Source: Desulfobacterales bacterium | Lineage (GTDB): Bacteria; Desulfobacterota; Desulfobacteria; Desulfobacterales; JARGFK01 | Assembly (NCBI GenBank): GCA_029211065.1 | Contig: JARGFK010000019.1 | Span: 1 to 53,127 of the forward strand | Reading direction: 5' to 3' | DNA length: 53,127 nt | Shown: in pieces, positions 39,581-49,918 of the stretch | How the letters are laid out: each line of letters opens with the position of its first letter | Position numbering within the stretch: position 1 is the stretch's first letter | Made by a program: the position numbers and the translations under genes | The notes under the pieces: generated by a model | Databases searched by the model: none | What the model saw: the letters and a program-made list of their open reading frames with translations, nothing else | What the model was told of the DNA's origin: nothing

Positions 39581-39714
39581 GTGAGCTGGAAGCAAGACAA
39601 GCCGGAAACCGTTGTTCCTGTTGCGATTACCGGGATTGTTCCTGTTGCGATTGGCGGAGCGGCAGTTCCTGGCCTTGTTGTTCCAGCTGCCGCCCCGAAG
39701 CACACGGTTCGAGC
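39581..39714 (-). repeat. DGR template repeat (TR)
   Basis: This 134-nt segment starts 2 nt behind the reverse transcriptase stop codon and is nearly identical to the 3' end of the caspase-FGE gene at 41401-41535. On the sense (minus) strand it is rich in AAC, AAT and AGG codons (Asn, Arg), as in known TRs, and has no stop in the gene frame. All core differences from the VR are at TR adenines. The last bases also differ by two C/G changes (39581, 39585), as expected between the TR and VR ends of the homing-initiation site. It is transcribed with the RT and serves as RNA template, not as a gene. Confidence 0.95.
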
Positions 39715-39715
39715 T

Positions 39716-40720
39716 TCAGGACGAAACCCCAAAACGTATCATTACATTCCGCCTAAAATCAGCGGCATTTGCCATCTGTGTAAACTCAATCAAAGGCTCC
39801 ATGTGACGCGTAAGCATGTTGATGGACCATCTGCCGGTTTTGAAATTTTCTTCATACAATCGAAATTTGCGAATAAACCGCCGCTTGCTTAAAGGAGACA
39901 GCCGGATCCTTTGTGGAAACACCCTGAGCCCGAGGAAAGGGATGCCGTTTGAGCTTCGGTTTAGCTGAGTGGTCGATTTTAGGTCTAATTTTAGGTTTTC
40001 TTTTAGAAAACTTTGAATCTGCCGCAGTTCATTTTTCAAAGAGGCTTTATCTTCTTTGAACAGGATAAAATCATCCATATACCGAATGTATCCGTGAACT
40101 CTGCGAACTTCCTTAATCCAGTGATCAAATCCGGAAAGGTAAAAATTGGCCAGATGCTGGGAAATCAGGTTGCCGATCGGCAGCCCCTTGTCTGCTTCTG
40201 TTTGATAAGTTTTGATAATTTGGCCAAACAGCAAAAGTAGTGTTTTGTCCTTGAATCGGTGCGCAAGGAATTGCATGAGGATCCTGTGGTCAATTGAATC
40301 GAAATACTTGCGGATATCCAGTTTCAAAAACCAAAGGTAGCGCCCCGCAAACTCCTGGGATCTTAAAACAGCCTTTTGCGCCCCTTTGCCTTTCCGACAA
40401 GCGTATGAATCGTAAATCGCATACGTGTCCAAAACCGGCTCACACACATTCATGATTGCGTGGTGAAGAACACGCTCCTCAAAGGCCGCTGCACAGATCA
40501 GGCGCTTTTTAGGGTCGTAAACATGGAAAAAGCGATACTTGCCGACATCCAGCAACTGATGCTTTATTTGATCATAAAGCCTTCTGATGTTGTTTTCAAA
40601 ATCAGATTTAAAACTGACAATCTCTTTACGGTTGTGCTTACCCCTTGCAGCCTTTAAAAAAGCCAAACGAATATTGTCCGGTTCAGCGATCAACGGGTAT
40701 AGTCGGCCAGCGCGTCTCAC
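39716..40720 (-). CDS. diversity-generating retroelement reverse transcriptase
   Basis: This 334-aa RT of the DGR/group II lineage makes mutagenised cDNA from TR RNA and transfers it to the VR. RT blocks: FLKLDIRKYFDSIDH (catalytic Asp region), GLPIGNLISQHLANFYL (about 178-194, the SQ motif typical of DGR RTs), RYMDDFILF with the YMDD active site (about 214-217), and FLGLRVFP. No maturase or endonuclease domain is present. The start is GTG at 40720, overlapping the accessory gene's TGA (GTGA), so translation is coupled. The TR follows the stop codon by 2 nt. Confidence 0.96.
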   Translation of the reverse strand: MRRAGRLYPLIAEPDNIRLAFLKAARGKHNRKEIVSFKSDFENNIRRLYDQIKHQLLDVGKYRFFHVYDPKKRLICAAAFEERVLHHAIMNVCEPVLDTYAIYDSYACRKGKGAQKAVLRSQEFAGRYLWFLKLDIRKYFDSIDHRILMQFLAHRFKDKTLLLLFGQIIKTYQTEADKGLPIGNLISQHLANFYLSGFDHWIKEVRRVHGYIRYMDDFILFKEDKASLKNELRQIQSFLKENLKLDLKSTTQLNRSSNGIPFLGLRVFPQRIRLSPLSKRRFIRKFRLYEENFKTGRWSINMLTRHMEPLIEFTQMANAADFRRNVMIRFGVSS

Positions 40721-41202
40721 TCAGACCCCCCGTCGTCCGAACCGCTTGCCTGCTTTACGATTTTAACGACAGCTTCTCCATACTTTCGAACCCGGGCTTC
40801 CCCCACGCCCTCAAGCTTCTGGAGATCTGCAAGGGTTGCAATCTTTTTTTCGGAAATGGCCGCCAGTTGTTCGTTGTTAAAAATGGTATATACCGGCACG
40901 GCTTCATTAGCCGCCATTCCCTTTCGCCACTCCCTTAAGCGGACAAACAGCGCAAAATCTTCGGGAGAGAGCACTTCCTTGTAGTCGATCTGGTTTCTTT
41001 TTTTTACACCCTTGCCGGATTCCTGCTCAGGGCTGCCGCCAAGATATTCCACCGCCAGACACCAAAAAGAGTTATCGCCCTGGTCCACAAACTCTCGATG
41101 TACGGTCAGAACCCTTGCGGAGCGCAAAAAGCGATTCAAATCCGATTCGGCTTCCTTAAAGCTTTTTAGCGGAATTATAAAAAATTTAAACTGAGTGGAC
41201 AT
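40717..41202 (-). CDS. HRDC-domain DGR accessory protein
   Basis: This 161-aa protein has an alpha/beta N-terminal domain (about 1-75) and an HRDC domain at about 75-150 (LSPEDFALFVRLREWRKGMAANEAVPVYTIFNNEQLAAI ... KLEGVGEARVRKYGEAVVKIV). HRDC folds bind nucleic acid. HRDC proteins are known in some DGRs in the place usually taken by Avd, and no Avd-like helical-bundle gene is present here. I prefer the ATG at 41202 (MSTQFKFFII) over the one at 41226; neither has a strong ribosome site. The RT start overlaps its stop codon. Confidence 0.85.
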   Translation of the reverse strand: MSTQFKFFIIPLKSFKEAESDLNRFLRSARVLTVHREFVDQGDNSFWCLAVEYLGGSPEQESGKGVKKRNQIDYKEVLSPEDFALFVRLREWRKGMAANEAVPVYTIFNNEQLAAISEKKIATLADLQKLEGVGEARVRKYGEAVVKIVKQASGSDDGGSE

Positions 41203-41314
41203 GTTAAAAAGGCTGACTAAACTCATGAATTTTGAATTAGGAATGAAATTCCAAGGGCACCCTGATCAAAGGTATTATTAACCCGGCAACCCACCCCTCC
41301 ACGCGCCATCGCCC

Positions 41315-41367
41315 CGCAGCAGACGGCAACAGGCCTGCTCCGCAACGGCCTGTGCCCGTCTGCTGCG
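41315..41367 (-). repeat. nested hairpin 3' of the DGR variable repeat
   Basis: The outer stem CGCAGCAGACGG / CCGTCTGCTGCG (12 bp, perfect) and inner stem CAGGCC / GGCCTG form one strong hairpin about 34 bp beyond the VR. There is no T tract, so it is not a plain terminator. Hairpins or cruciforms just behind the VR are known to promote homing in DGRs, and this fits by position. The rest of 41203-41400 holds no gene. Confidence 0.8.
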
Positions 41368-41446
41368 CTCGATTCCGCGCTCCGCTGCTTGCCCGGCTCA
41401 CTGACCTGGAAGCAAGACAAGCCGGAAACCGCCGCTCCTGCGGCGA

Positions 41447-43219
<1,773 letters not shown>

Positions 43220-43363
43220 TACAAATCCTTTCTGTCATGGATGCTGAATGATACGTGGAAATATTAAAATTGTTTTTGAATTTAACGACTTATAAATTAA
43301 TGGGGATTGATTGTCAAATAAAATGAATGGGCGGTTTGATTTCGCGGCGTGTATTTAAATTAC

Positions 43364-43392
43364 TTGCCGGTGTACCCCGTTTGTGCTACATT
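43364..43392 (+). promoter_or_regulatory. promoter candidate for the toxin-antitoxin operon
   Basis: TTGCCG at 43364-43369 and TACATT at 43387-43392 have a 17-bp spacer. Transcription would start at about 43399, just before the ribosome site AGGAGG-like GGAGG at 43404-43408. Confidence 0.5.
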
Positions 43393-43414
43393 GACTGACA
43401 AATGGAGGTAAACG

Positions 43415-43675
43415 ATGCATAAATCATCCACAATACGCGCCCGCATTGAGCCCGGTCTAAAGGAAAAGGCGGATCACATCTTCCGCAAACTCGGACTGAC
43501 CACGACTCAAGCGATCACCCTTTTTTATAAACAGGTAGAGCTCCGAAACGGCCTGCCTTTTGACGTTGCCATTCCCAGTGAAACGACCTATCGGACTTTC
43601 AACGATACGGATGCAGGCAATCGCCTTGTTGTCTGCGAGGATGTTGAAGATATGTTCAACAAGCTGGATATCTGA
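43415..43675 (+). CDS. dinJ: RelB/DinJ-family antitoxin
   Basis: This 86-aa antitoxin has an N-terminal ribbon-helix-helix (STIRARIEPGLKEKADHIFRKLGLTTTQAITLFYKQV) that binds its own promoter, and an acidic C-terminal tail (VCEDVEDMFNKLDI) that wraps the toxin. GGAGG precedes the ATG. Its stop overlaps the toxin start (ATGA-type overlap at 43675), the usual coupled arrangement. Confidence 0.93.
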   Translation: MHKSSTIRARIEPGLKEKADHIFRKLGLTTTQAITLFYKQVELRNGLPFDVAIPSETTYRTFNDTDAGNRLVVCEDVEDMFNKLDI

Positions 43676-43947
43676 TGCTCACTCCGGTTTATACGCGTCA
43701 ATTCGAGAGGGATGTTAAGCGAATGAAACGGCGGGGGAAGAATCTTGAAAAGCTTAAAATGGTCATTCGCCCCCTCGTTGCTGAAGAAGCCTTGGATCCT
43801 ATTCATCGCAACCATAAACTGATCGGCAACTGGATAGGAAGACGGGAGTGCCACATCGAATCCGATTGGCTCCTTATCTATAAGGTTGAAACAGACCGCA
43901 TCGTGTTCGAGCGCACCGGCACCCACTCAGATTTATACCGCAAGTGA
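43675..43947 (+). CDS. yafQ: YafQ-family RelE-type mRNA interferase toxin
   Basis: This 90-aa toxin of the RelE superfamily, YafQ branch, cleaves mRNA in the ribosome. The core reads FERDVKRMKRRGKNLEKL ... HRNHKLIGNWIGRRECHIESDWLLIYKVE ... IVFERTGTHSDLY. The HxL-G-W-RECHI-DWLLIY pattern and a C-terminal His (GTHSDLY) match active YafQ proteins. It forms an operon with the DinJ antitoxin and looks intact. Confidence 0.94.
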   Translation: MLTPVYTRQFERDVKRMKRRGKNLEKLKMVIRPLVAEEALDPIHRNHKLIGNWIGRRECHIESDWLLIYKVETDRIVFERTGTHSDLYRK

Positions 43948-44004
43948 GAATAGAAGAACATCCTCACATCAGGCAGGGTAAGGAGTTGATTGAATTGCCG
44001 CCAA

Positions 44005-44047
44005 GAAAAATCTCCCCTGACCCCTCTTTTCCAAAGAGGGGAAATAT
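44005..44047. repeat. pyrimidine/purine palindromic repeat, third locus
   Basis: AAAATCTCCCC...CCCCTCTTTtccAAAGAGGGG, very close to the first half of the copy at 39276. It lies between the toxin gene and the end of the regulator gene; the rest of that gap shows no gene. Confidence 0.7.
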
Positions 44048-44135
44048 TCCTCACACCTTTCGTCTTCAGTTTTCAGTCTAATCCCTCTGCTCTTCCCGAC
44101 CCCTGACCGCTTTGTGCCCTTCGCCTGTTTTTATC

Positions 44136-45539
44136 CTATTCTTCGATGTTGTAGACCTTGATTTTGCTCAATAAAGAAGGATGGCTGATTTGGAGCAATT
44201 TCGCGGCATGGGTTCGGTTCCCTTTGGTTTGGATCAGCGCCTTTGTAATCAGTTCTTTTTCCAGCACCTTCTGCGCCGTTTTAAGGGAATAGCCGCTCAA
44301 GACGTCACTGGCTTGAATAGAGGGAGCGGTCTTTGGGTCAAGCTCTGCCGGAAAACTCTCCGGCGTCAGGACGCGCTCATCCGTCAACACCATTGCGCGT
44401 TCAATCATATTTTCAAGCTCTCTGACATTTCCCGGCCACGCATGCTTCATCAACAGCGCCATGGCTGCCGGTGAGATGCCCCGGACGCGTTTATTGAACC
44501 GCTCGTTGAAAAGATTGATAAAATGGCGGCATAATAAAGGGATATCCTCAGCCCAGTCTCTCAGTGAGGGGGCATGGATTCTTAAAACGTTCAGCCGGTA
44601 GAAAAGATCTTCACGGAACCTGTTTTCCTTAATTTCATTTTCCAGTTTTCTGGCCGTTGCAGCAATGACGCGCACGTCTATTTTTCGAGTCTTGGAGTCA
44701 CCCACCGGCCGAATCTCATTCTCCTGCAAAACCCGCAAGAGCTTAACCTGCAGCGCAAGGGGCAGTTCGCCAATTTCATCGAGAAAAATGGTCCCGCCGT
44801 CGGCCTCCTCAAACAAGCCGATTTTATTCCTGTCCGCCCCGGTAAAGGCGCCCCTGATGTGCCCAAACAGTTCACTCTCGAGCAGGTTTTCAGGTATGCC
44901 GCCGCAATTCAGCGGTACAAAAGGCTTGTCGGACCGGTTGCCCGTAAAGTGGATCCCCCGCGCGATCAGCTCTTTTCCGGTACCGCTTTCGCCGGTTATC
45001 AGGACGGTGGTATCGTATCGTCCGGCCTTTTCAGCAAGCCCATACACCGCCTGTATCGCCCGGCTTTTACCCACCATATTATAAAAACTGAAATTTTCCT
45101 GAATCCGCTCGATCCGTTCCCGGAGCTGGCGGTTTTCCGTTTTTAACTTTTCGCGTTCTTCAGCTTTTTTAAAAATCAAGCGGACTTCATCGGCTTTAAA
45201 CGGTTTGGAAATAAAATCATATGCCCCCAGCTTCATGGCTTCAACTGCGACATCAATCGTACCATAGGCGGACATCATGATCACGGTAGCTGAACCCAGC
45301 CGGGATCCGGCTTCCTGCAAAAAGGTGTTGCCGTCCATCTTCGGCATTTTAATGTCACAGAGGATAAAATCATACGCATGCTGCCCAATTCGCTCCAACC
45401 CTTCCCTGCCATCTGCGGCGGTGTCCACCTGATAGGCGGATTTGCTGAACATGGCCGAAAGCATGTGCCGCATGTTTTCCTCATCATCAATGATCAGCAG
45501 GCGCTTTAATTTACCGCTATCTACTTGGCTCATTTCCAT
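44136..45539 (-). CDS. sigma-54-dependent response regulator (NtrC/AtoC family)
   Basis: This 467-aa regulator has a receiver domain (phospho-acceptor Asp in FILCDIKMPKMDG, about 60). The AAA+ domain follows, with Walker A GESGTGKE, the sigma-54 contact loop GAFTGA, and DEIGELPL. A Fis-type HTH ends it (NRTHAAKLLQISHPSLLSKIKVY). It activates sigma-54 promoters when phosphorylated, probably by the kinase encoded 181 bp upstream. Target genes are not known; IHF, which assists such promoters, is encoded at 33210. Confidence 0.96.
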   Translation of the reverse strand: MEMSQVDSGKLKRLLIIDDEENMRHMLSAMFSKSAYQVDTAADGREGLERIGQHAYDFILCDIKMPKMDGNTFLQEAGSRLGSATVIMMSAYGTIDVAVEAMKLGAYDFISKPFKADEVRLIFKKAEEREKLKTENRQLRERIERIQENFSFYNMVGKSRAIQAVYGLAEKAGRYDTTVLITGESGTGKELIARGIHFTGNRSDKPFVPLNCGGIPENLLESELFGHIRGAFTGADRNKIGLFEEADGGTIFLDEIGELPLALQVKLLRVLQENEIRPVGDSKTRKIDVRVIAATARKLENEIKENRFREDLFYRLNVLRIHAPSLRDWAEDIPLLCRHFINLFNERFNKRVRGISPAAMALLMKHAWPGNVRELENMIERAMVLTDERVLTPESFPAELDPKTAPSIQASDVLSGYSLKTAQKVLEKELITKALIQTKGNRTHAAKLLQISHPSLLSKIKVYNIEE

Positions 45540-45598
45540 TAAGCGTTATCCTTCGATTATTTGGTCCTAATCCCAGTTACCCGGAAGAAAGGGGTTCA

Positions 45599-45671
45599 GG
45601 ATTCAAGGGCTCAAGGGTTAGTTATTAATAGCCGATTTGATCTTCACTTGAACCCTAAAACCCTCGAATCC
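45599..45671. repeat. long-range inverted repeat between kinase and regulator genes
   Basis: GGATTCAAGGG...AAGGGTT (45599-45619) and AACCCTaaaaCCCTCGAATCC (45651-45671) are inverted copies around a 31-nt spacer. As RNA this would form a hairpin between the two cotranscribed genes and could set the ratio of regulator to kinase. Confidence 0.55.
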
Positions 45672-45720
45672 TCGAATCCTTATTCCGTTCGGAAACATCA
45701 ATGGACGTAGACATAAAGAT

Positions 45721-47292
45721 TTACAAATCCCCCCCATCGGCGTCCCCTCCGGCATGCAGCGGCAGGTATACCGACAGGGTCGTTCCGCAACCCGGCCGAC
45801 TGGCCGCTTTAATAACGCCGCCCATGCCATCGATGATCATAAAACTGACGGAAAGCCCCAACCCCGTGCCTTTACCGGGATCTTTGGTTGTGAAAAACGG
45901 ATCAAAAATATTTTCAAGGTGTTCTGGGGAAATCCCGGGGCCGTTATCTTCAAACATAATCTTCAGTGTTTCCTGTTGTTTTAAAACGCCGCCATCGGAC
46001 GGCGACAACACCTCGGTTTGAATCGTTAATTGCCCATCGCCGATATTCTCACCGGCAGCAATGGCATCGGCTGCATTGATGGCTAAATTCAAAAAGACCT
46101 GCCGGAGCTTTTCAGCATCCGCCATAATCACATCCTTTACAGCAGACAGTTGAAGCTGCAAATGAACTTTCGACATCAACGGCTGAACCCTTAAAACATG
46201 GGCCATCTCTTCAATAAGTCCGTGAACCGATACGGTTTTCGAAACTTTTGGAACCGGCCGGGACAGATCCAGCAACTGACGTATGATGGTGTTGATTCGC
46301 TGTATTTCGTTTTCCGTCCGGACAAGGTAATCTTTTTTTTCCAATTCGGATATGTTCTGCTGTTTTAACAGCTCCAGGTAGCCCATGACAATGCCGATGG
46401 GGTTCCCGATCTCATGCGCGATCCCGGAGGACAGCCGCCCCACCGCCGCCAATTTTTCCGCCCGAATAATTTCGCTTTGCGCCTGGTTTAAATCCAGATT
46501 TGCCTTTTCAAGCGATTGTACGGTGGCGCGCAGTTTCTCTTTATCCGCTGAAATACGTTTTAACATCCGATTCAGGGATTTCGATAATATGTTGAGCTCG
46601 CTATCGCCTTTGCGAACGGAAAAGAGGATCTCATCATCGTCCTCCCGGTATTCCTCCGCCCGGTTTACCAATCGGCGAATCGGCTGTAGATAGACCTTAG
46701 AAAGCCGAAACAGACCGATTCCCGTCAGTATGACCAGATTCAGCACCATGTATAAAAATAAAATCTGCTGGGATTGCCGTAAAGACTGATAAACACCTTC
46801 AAGGGGCAACGCCAGGCCCGCGCCGGCGATGACTCGGTTTTTTTTCAACAGGGGCGTTGCAATCAGGATGGTGTGGGGCTGTTTCCAAAAAACGCCCCAG
46901 GTTTCTCCGACCGGCTTGATTTGCCGGCGGCCCGATCCCATCGATTGCCGCACCAGCACATCAATTTCTCTGGTATGTCCACATGCCTCCAGGGTATTCA
47001 AGAGGGTATTGCCATCCACAGAAAGGATCAGGGCGCATGAAAAACCTTCCTGATTCGGCAATTTGAGAAAATTCTCTCTTTTTAATTTCGACAAATCAGT
47101 TTCTGCCGTATCGTCCGATGCCCTGATGATGTTGTTTAAATTCGATAACAGCAAGTACCCCTTTTCGCCCTCGGACTGAACCAGATCCTGCTGCGCCCTC
47201 ATGGTCACCACCAGGTCAGTCAGCAGCATCGCCAGCATCAGCAGTGCGGCGATTATAACGATAATATTCGTCTTTAATCCTCTTGCAAACAC
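45721..47292 (-). CDS. membrane histidine kinase
   Basis: This roughly 523-aa sensor kinase has TM1 near the N terminus (IIVIIAALLMLAMLLTDLVV) and a periplasmic sensor of about 160 residues. TM2 (ILFLYMVLNLVILTGIGLF) leads to HAMP and a HisKA domain with the phospho-His in SSGIAHEIGNPIG. The HATPase domain shows NLAINAADAIA, EDNGPGIS and GKGTGLGLSV. The signal is unknown. The frame is open to a TTG at 47442, but that part overlaps the divergent promoter region. I prefer the GTG at 47292. It forms an operon with the sigma-54 regulator. Confidence 0.92.
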   Translation of the reverse strand: MFARGLKTNIIVIIAALLMLAMLLTDLVVTMRAQQDLVQSEGEKGYLLLSNLNNIIRASDDTAETDLSKLKRENFLKLPNQEGFSCALILSVDGNTLLNTLEACGHTREIDVLVRQSMGSGRRQIKPVGETWGVFWKQPHTILIATPLLKKNRVIAGAGLALPLEGVYQSLRQSQQILFLYMVLNLVILTGIGLFRLSKVYLQPIRRLVNRAEEYREDDDEILFSVRKGDSELNILSKSLNRMLKRISADKEKLRATVQSLEKANLDLNQAQSEIIRAEKLAAVGRLSSGIAHEIGNPIGIVMGYLELLKQQNISELEKKDYLVRTENEIQRINTIIRQLLDLSRPVPKVSKTVSVHGLIEEMAHVLRVQPLMSKVHLQLQLSAVKDVIMADAEKLRQVFLNLAINAADAIAAGENIGDGQLTIQTEVLSPSDGGVLKQQETLKIMFEDNGPGISPEHLENIFDPFFTTKDPGKGTGLGLSVSFMIIDGMGGVIKAASRPGCGTTLSVYLPLHAGGDADGGDL

Positions 47293-47397
47293 GGCCCGTC
47301 CATATGAAAACCCAATAAAATGATAAGCGCCTGATTTTCTGAAGTAAAATATGACTGAAACCCGCTTTCCAGTCAAGTTAATAATCAAATTTAACGA

Positions 47398-47427
47398 TTG
47401 ACGAATATTAATAATATATATTATTCT
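47398..47427 (+). promoter_or_regulatory. promoter region of the DUF4384 gene
   Basis: TTGACG at 47398-47403 is followed by a very AT-rich stretch with TATTAT (15-bp spacer) or TATTCT (18-bp spacer). The exact -10 is uncertain. Confidence 0.4.
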
Positions 47428-47475
47428 ATTTTTAGCAACCAAACAGATTCAGACCCTTTGATTCCGGAGAATTCT

Positions 47476-48390
47476 ATGAAATGTAACAATTTTAAATTAA
47501 TCGGCATTCCGTGGATTGTTTTTCTTACGGTGTTCTTTATTACAAATCCGAATATGGCTTTGAGTCAGGAACAAAGAAGTGTAAAAGTCACCGCACCGGA
47601 TGATGAGATGCGATCTTCCATCCACTCCGTCGATGGATATGCGTATCTTTCAGACAACATGACCCTCACCGATATCCGTGCCGCTGCCTTTGCAGACGCC
47701 AAACGAAAAGCGCTTGAGATGGCCAAGACTTTTATCCAATCCAAAACAAAAGTTGAGGATTTCGTTGTAAAATACGATGTCATCTGGTCGGAAGCCGAAG
47801 GTGCGGTTTCGGTCCATGAGCAGAAAGATTTTGGAATCGAGGAAAACAGCCGCTATCATGTCTGGATCAAGGCCGAAATCGAATACAGCCTAAAACCGAA
47901 AGGAAAAGAGATTCCTGTTCAGGATCTGGGTCCTGGCGGGCCGTTGACGGTCAAGGTCTGGACATCCAAGAAAACTTATAAAGAAGGTGAAAATATCCAG
48001 ATATTTATCCAGGGCAACCGAAATTATTATGCCCGCATCGTGAACATATCATCGGACGGTGAGATTATCCAGCTGCTGCCCAACGGGTACCGCCAGATCA
48101 ACTATTTTGAAGCCGGAAAAGTCTACAAAATCCCTGATCAGGGGGACCTCTTCTCATTGACCGTGAGCCCGCCGTATGGAGAAGATCAGATCGTGGTCTA
48201 TGCCAGTGAGGTGCCCCTAGGCCAGGTCAATCTGCAGCAAATGGGGCAAGGCCTGTCCCGCTATCAGGGGACCCGCTCCGCTTTGTCCGCCACGACCCGC
48301 GGAATTGCTGTCGCCGCCGCATCACCCGGAAATGAAGCCGGCGCTGAGTTTTACGAAGCGTCCTGGAAAATAGAGACCGGTGAAAAGTAG
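47476..48390 (+). CDS. secreted DUF4384 protein with FlgT/LPP20-like N domain
   Basis: This 304-aa exported protein has a signal peptide at about 1-28 (WIVFLTVFFITNPNMALS). A beta-alpha domain with DIRAAAFADAKRKALEMAKTF (about 50-140) resembles the LPP20/FlgT-N type. A DUF4384 domain follows at about 150-265 (LTVKVWTSKKTYKEGENIQIFIQGNRNYYARIV...LPNGYRQINYFEAGKVYKIPD). DUF4384 domains are often found beside or fused to caspase-like domains, so it may act with the DGR target 4 kb away; that is inference. GGAGA precedes the ATG. Its last 120 bp recur at 52128-52253. Confidence 0.8.
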   Translation: MKCNNFKLIGIPWIVFLTVFFITNPNMALSQEQRSVKVTAPDDEMRSSIHSVDGYAYLSDNMTLTDIRAAAFADAKRKALEMAKTFIQSKTKVEDFVVKYDVIWSEAEGAVSVHEQKDFGIEENSRYHVWIKAEIEYSLKPKGKEIPVQDLGPGGPLTVKVWTSKKTYKEGENIQIFIQGNRNYYARIVNISSDGEIIQLLPNGYRQINYFEAGKVYKIPDQGDLFSLTVSPPYGEDQIVVYASEVPLGQVNLQQMGQGLSRYQGTRSALSATTRGIAVAAASPGNEAGAEFYEASWKIETGEK

Positions 48391-48392
48391 AG

Positions 48393-49184
48393 ATGGATCT
48401 GAAAGAGGCCAAAGTCTATAGAAATATTGATAATAGACATCCCTGGGAGCTAGCCAAACTGGATGTAGTCCACTATCTGATAAAAAAGTATTTTCCAAAC
48501 TTTTTACACCGTAAACGTGTATGCATTGACATAGGCTGCGGCGATATCTTTTTTGCCGAACAATTGGCTGAGAGGATGCCATATACAACTTTTTTGGCAG
48601 TAGACACCTCATTCGATCAGGAAGCTTTAACTCGTTATAAAAAATGGTATTCGGACACCAGGATAGAGGTGTATAACTCAACTGATGATTTAATTTTAAA
48701 TTCGTACGGAACAGCAGACCTGATTTTATTACTTGATGTTTTAGAGCATATTAAGGACGATGTTGCATTCCTTAAGCGCTTGCAATCATTCGAATTCATA
48801 TCAGATAATACCTTGTTCTTAATCACGGCTCCGGCCTTTCAGTCATTATTCTGTTCTCATGATCATTTTCTTGAACATTATCGAAGGTATAATCTAAAAA
48901 GCCTTCGAGCCCGCCTCCATGCTGCAAATTTAACTGAATTGGGACATGGTTATTTTTTTACGGTACTACTAAAATTAAGAATCTTTCAAGTCCTGCTCGA
49001 AAAAATCCACAAACCCCTGATCCGCAATACACAGGTTGGAAACTGGCGGCAAAAGGGGTATATGAATAAATTGATGAAAAATATTCTGATCATTGATTTT
49101 AAGTTTTCATGTCTTCTTAAAGAGATCGGGTTAACACTTCCTGGGCTTTCAATATATATCATATGCAAAAAGTCTGTATTATAG
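48393..49184 (+). CDS. class I SAM-dependent methyltransferase
   Basis: This 263-aa protein has the Rossmann SAM motif CIDIGCGDIFFAEQL (about 44-58), the acidic motif II (FLAVDTS), and LILLLDVLEHIKDD for motif IV. The C-terminal part (from about 170) has hydrophobic stretches (YFFTVLLKLRIFQVLLEKI), suggesting membrane association and a lipid-linked or polyprenyl substrate. It is 2 bp behind the DUF4384 stop codon and overlaps the GT2 gene by 22 bp. Codons appear clearly AT-richer than in the DUF4384 gene. Confidence 0.85.
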   Translation: MDLKEAKVYRNIDNRHPWELAKLDVVHYLIKKYFPNFLHRKRVCIDIGCGDIFFAEQLAERMPYTTFLAVDTSFDQEALTRYKKWYSDTRIEVYNSTDDLILNSYGTADLILLLDVLEHIKDDVAFLKRLQSFEFISDNTLFLITAPAFQSLFCSHDHFLEHYRRYNLKSLRARLHAANLTELGHGYFFTVLLKLRIFQVLLEKIHKPLIRNTQVGNWRQKGYMNKLMKNILIIDFKFSCLLKEIGLTLPGLSIYIICKKSVL

Positions 49185-49906
49185 TTCCATGTTTCAATGA
49201 GGAAAAAAGGATATCGATAGAATATTTTAAAAGATTCTATCAATTTCCCGAATCCGCATGCATTGACATCTCTTTTGTCAATGATGGCAGTATGGACAAA
49301 ACTTTATATGTTTTAAGACAGCTGCGTGATGATTGCAAAGGGCATGTAATCGTATATGATATCCCAGAAAACTTGGGCAAAGCCGAGGCGATTCGAAAAA
49401 CTGTTTTGAAAATATCAACAAATGAACATTATGACTTCATCGGTTATTTTGATGCAGATTTATCGACCCCGCTGGAAGAGGTGTTTTTACTTCAGGAATG
49501 CTTTAATAGGAATAAAGATTGTCAAGTGGCATTTGGATCAAGAGTCAAGCGAATGGGCGCTTCGATAATTCGAAAACCGTTTAGGCACTATCTGGGAAGG
49601 ATTTTTGCAACCTTTGCAAGTTTACTGCTAAATCTTCCTGTTTATGACACTCAATGCGGCGCAAAGTTATTTACCAGAGAATTGGCCTATCGTACTTTTA
49701 CAGAGGAATTCATCAGCAGATGGCTATTCGATATTGAAATTTTCGCCCGCATTAAAGAACTTTACGGGGTTGAAAAAGCGAAAAAAATAATGTTCGAAGT
49801 CCCCTTAAACAACTGGAAAGACAGGAGCGATTCCAAAATAACCTTTAAAGACATCCTGAATGTTCCTTTTGAATTCTTAAAAATCAGAAAAAGATATAAA
49901 ACATGA
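49163..49906 (+). CDS. GT2 glycosyltransferase, dolichol/undecaprenyl-phosphate sugar synthase-like
   Basis: This 247-aa GT-A enzyme has VPCFNEEKRI at the N terminus, SFVNDGSMDKT, and the DXD-type site FDADLSTP (about 92-99). GSRVKR and the DTQCGAKLF motif are characteristic of dolichyl-phosphate glucose/mannose synthases. It should load a sugar onto a polyprenyl phosphate on the cytosolic side, for use by a GT-C enzyme such as its neighbour. There is no own membrane anchor. It is coupled to the methyltransferase by overlap. Confidence 0.9.
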   Translation: MQKVCIIVPCFNEEKRISIEYFKRFYQFPESACIDISFVNDGSMDKTLYVLRQLRDDCKGHVIVYDIPENLGKAEAIRKTVLKISTNEHYDFIGYFDADLSTPLEEVFLLQECFNRNKDCQVAFGSRVKRMGASIIRKPFRHYLGRIFATFASLLLNLPVYDTQCGAKLFTRELAYRTFTEEFISRWLFDIEIFARIKELYGVEKAKKIMFEVPLNNWKDRSDSKITFKDILNVPFEFLKIRKRYKT

Positions 49907-49918
49907 AAATTCAAAATC

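Noticed and set aside
39155-39703. A 182-aa minus-strand frame that begins with an FGE-like GGSW motif rich in Asn and Arg
   Set aside because: Its first part is only the translated template repeat; the rest runs through repeats. The TR works as RNA template, and the similarity to the target gene comes from homing, not from a second target gene.
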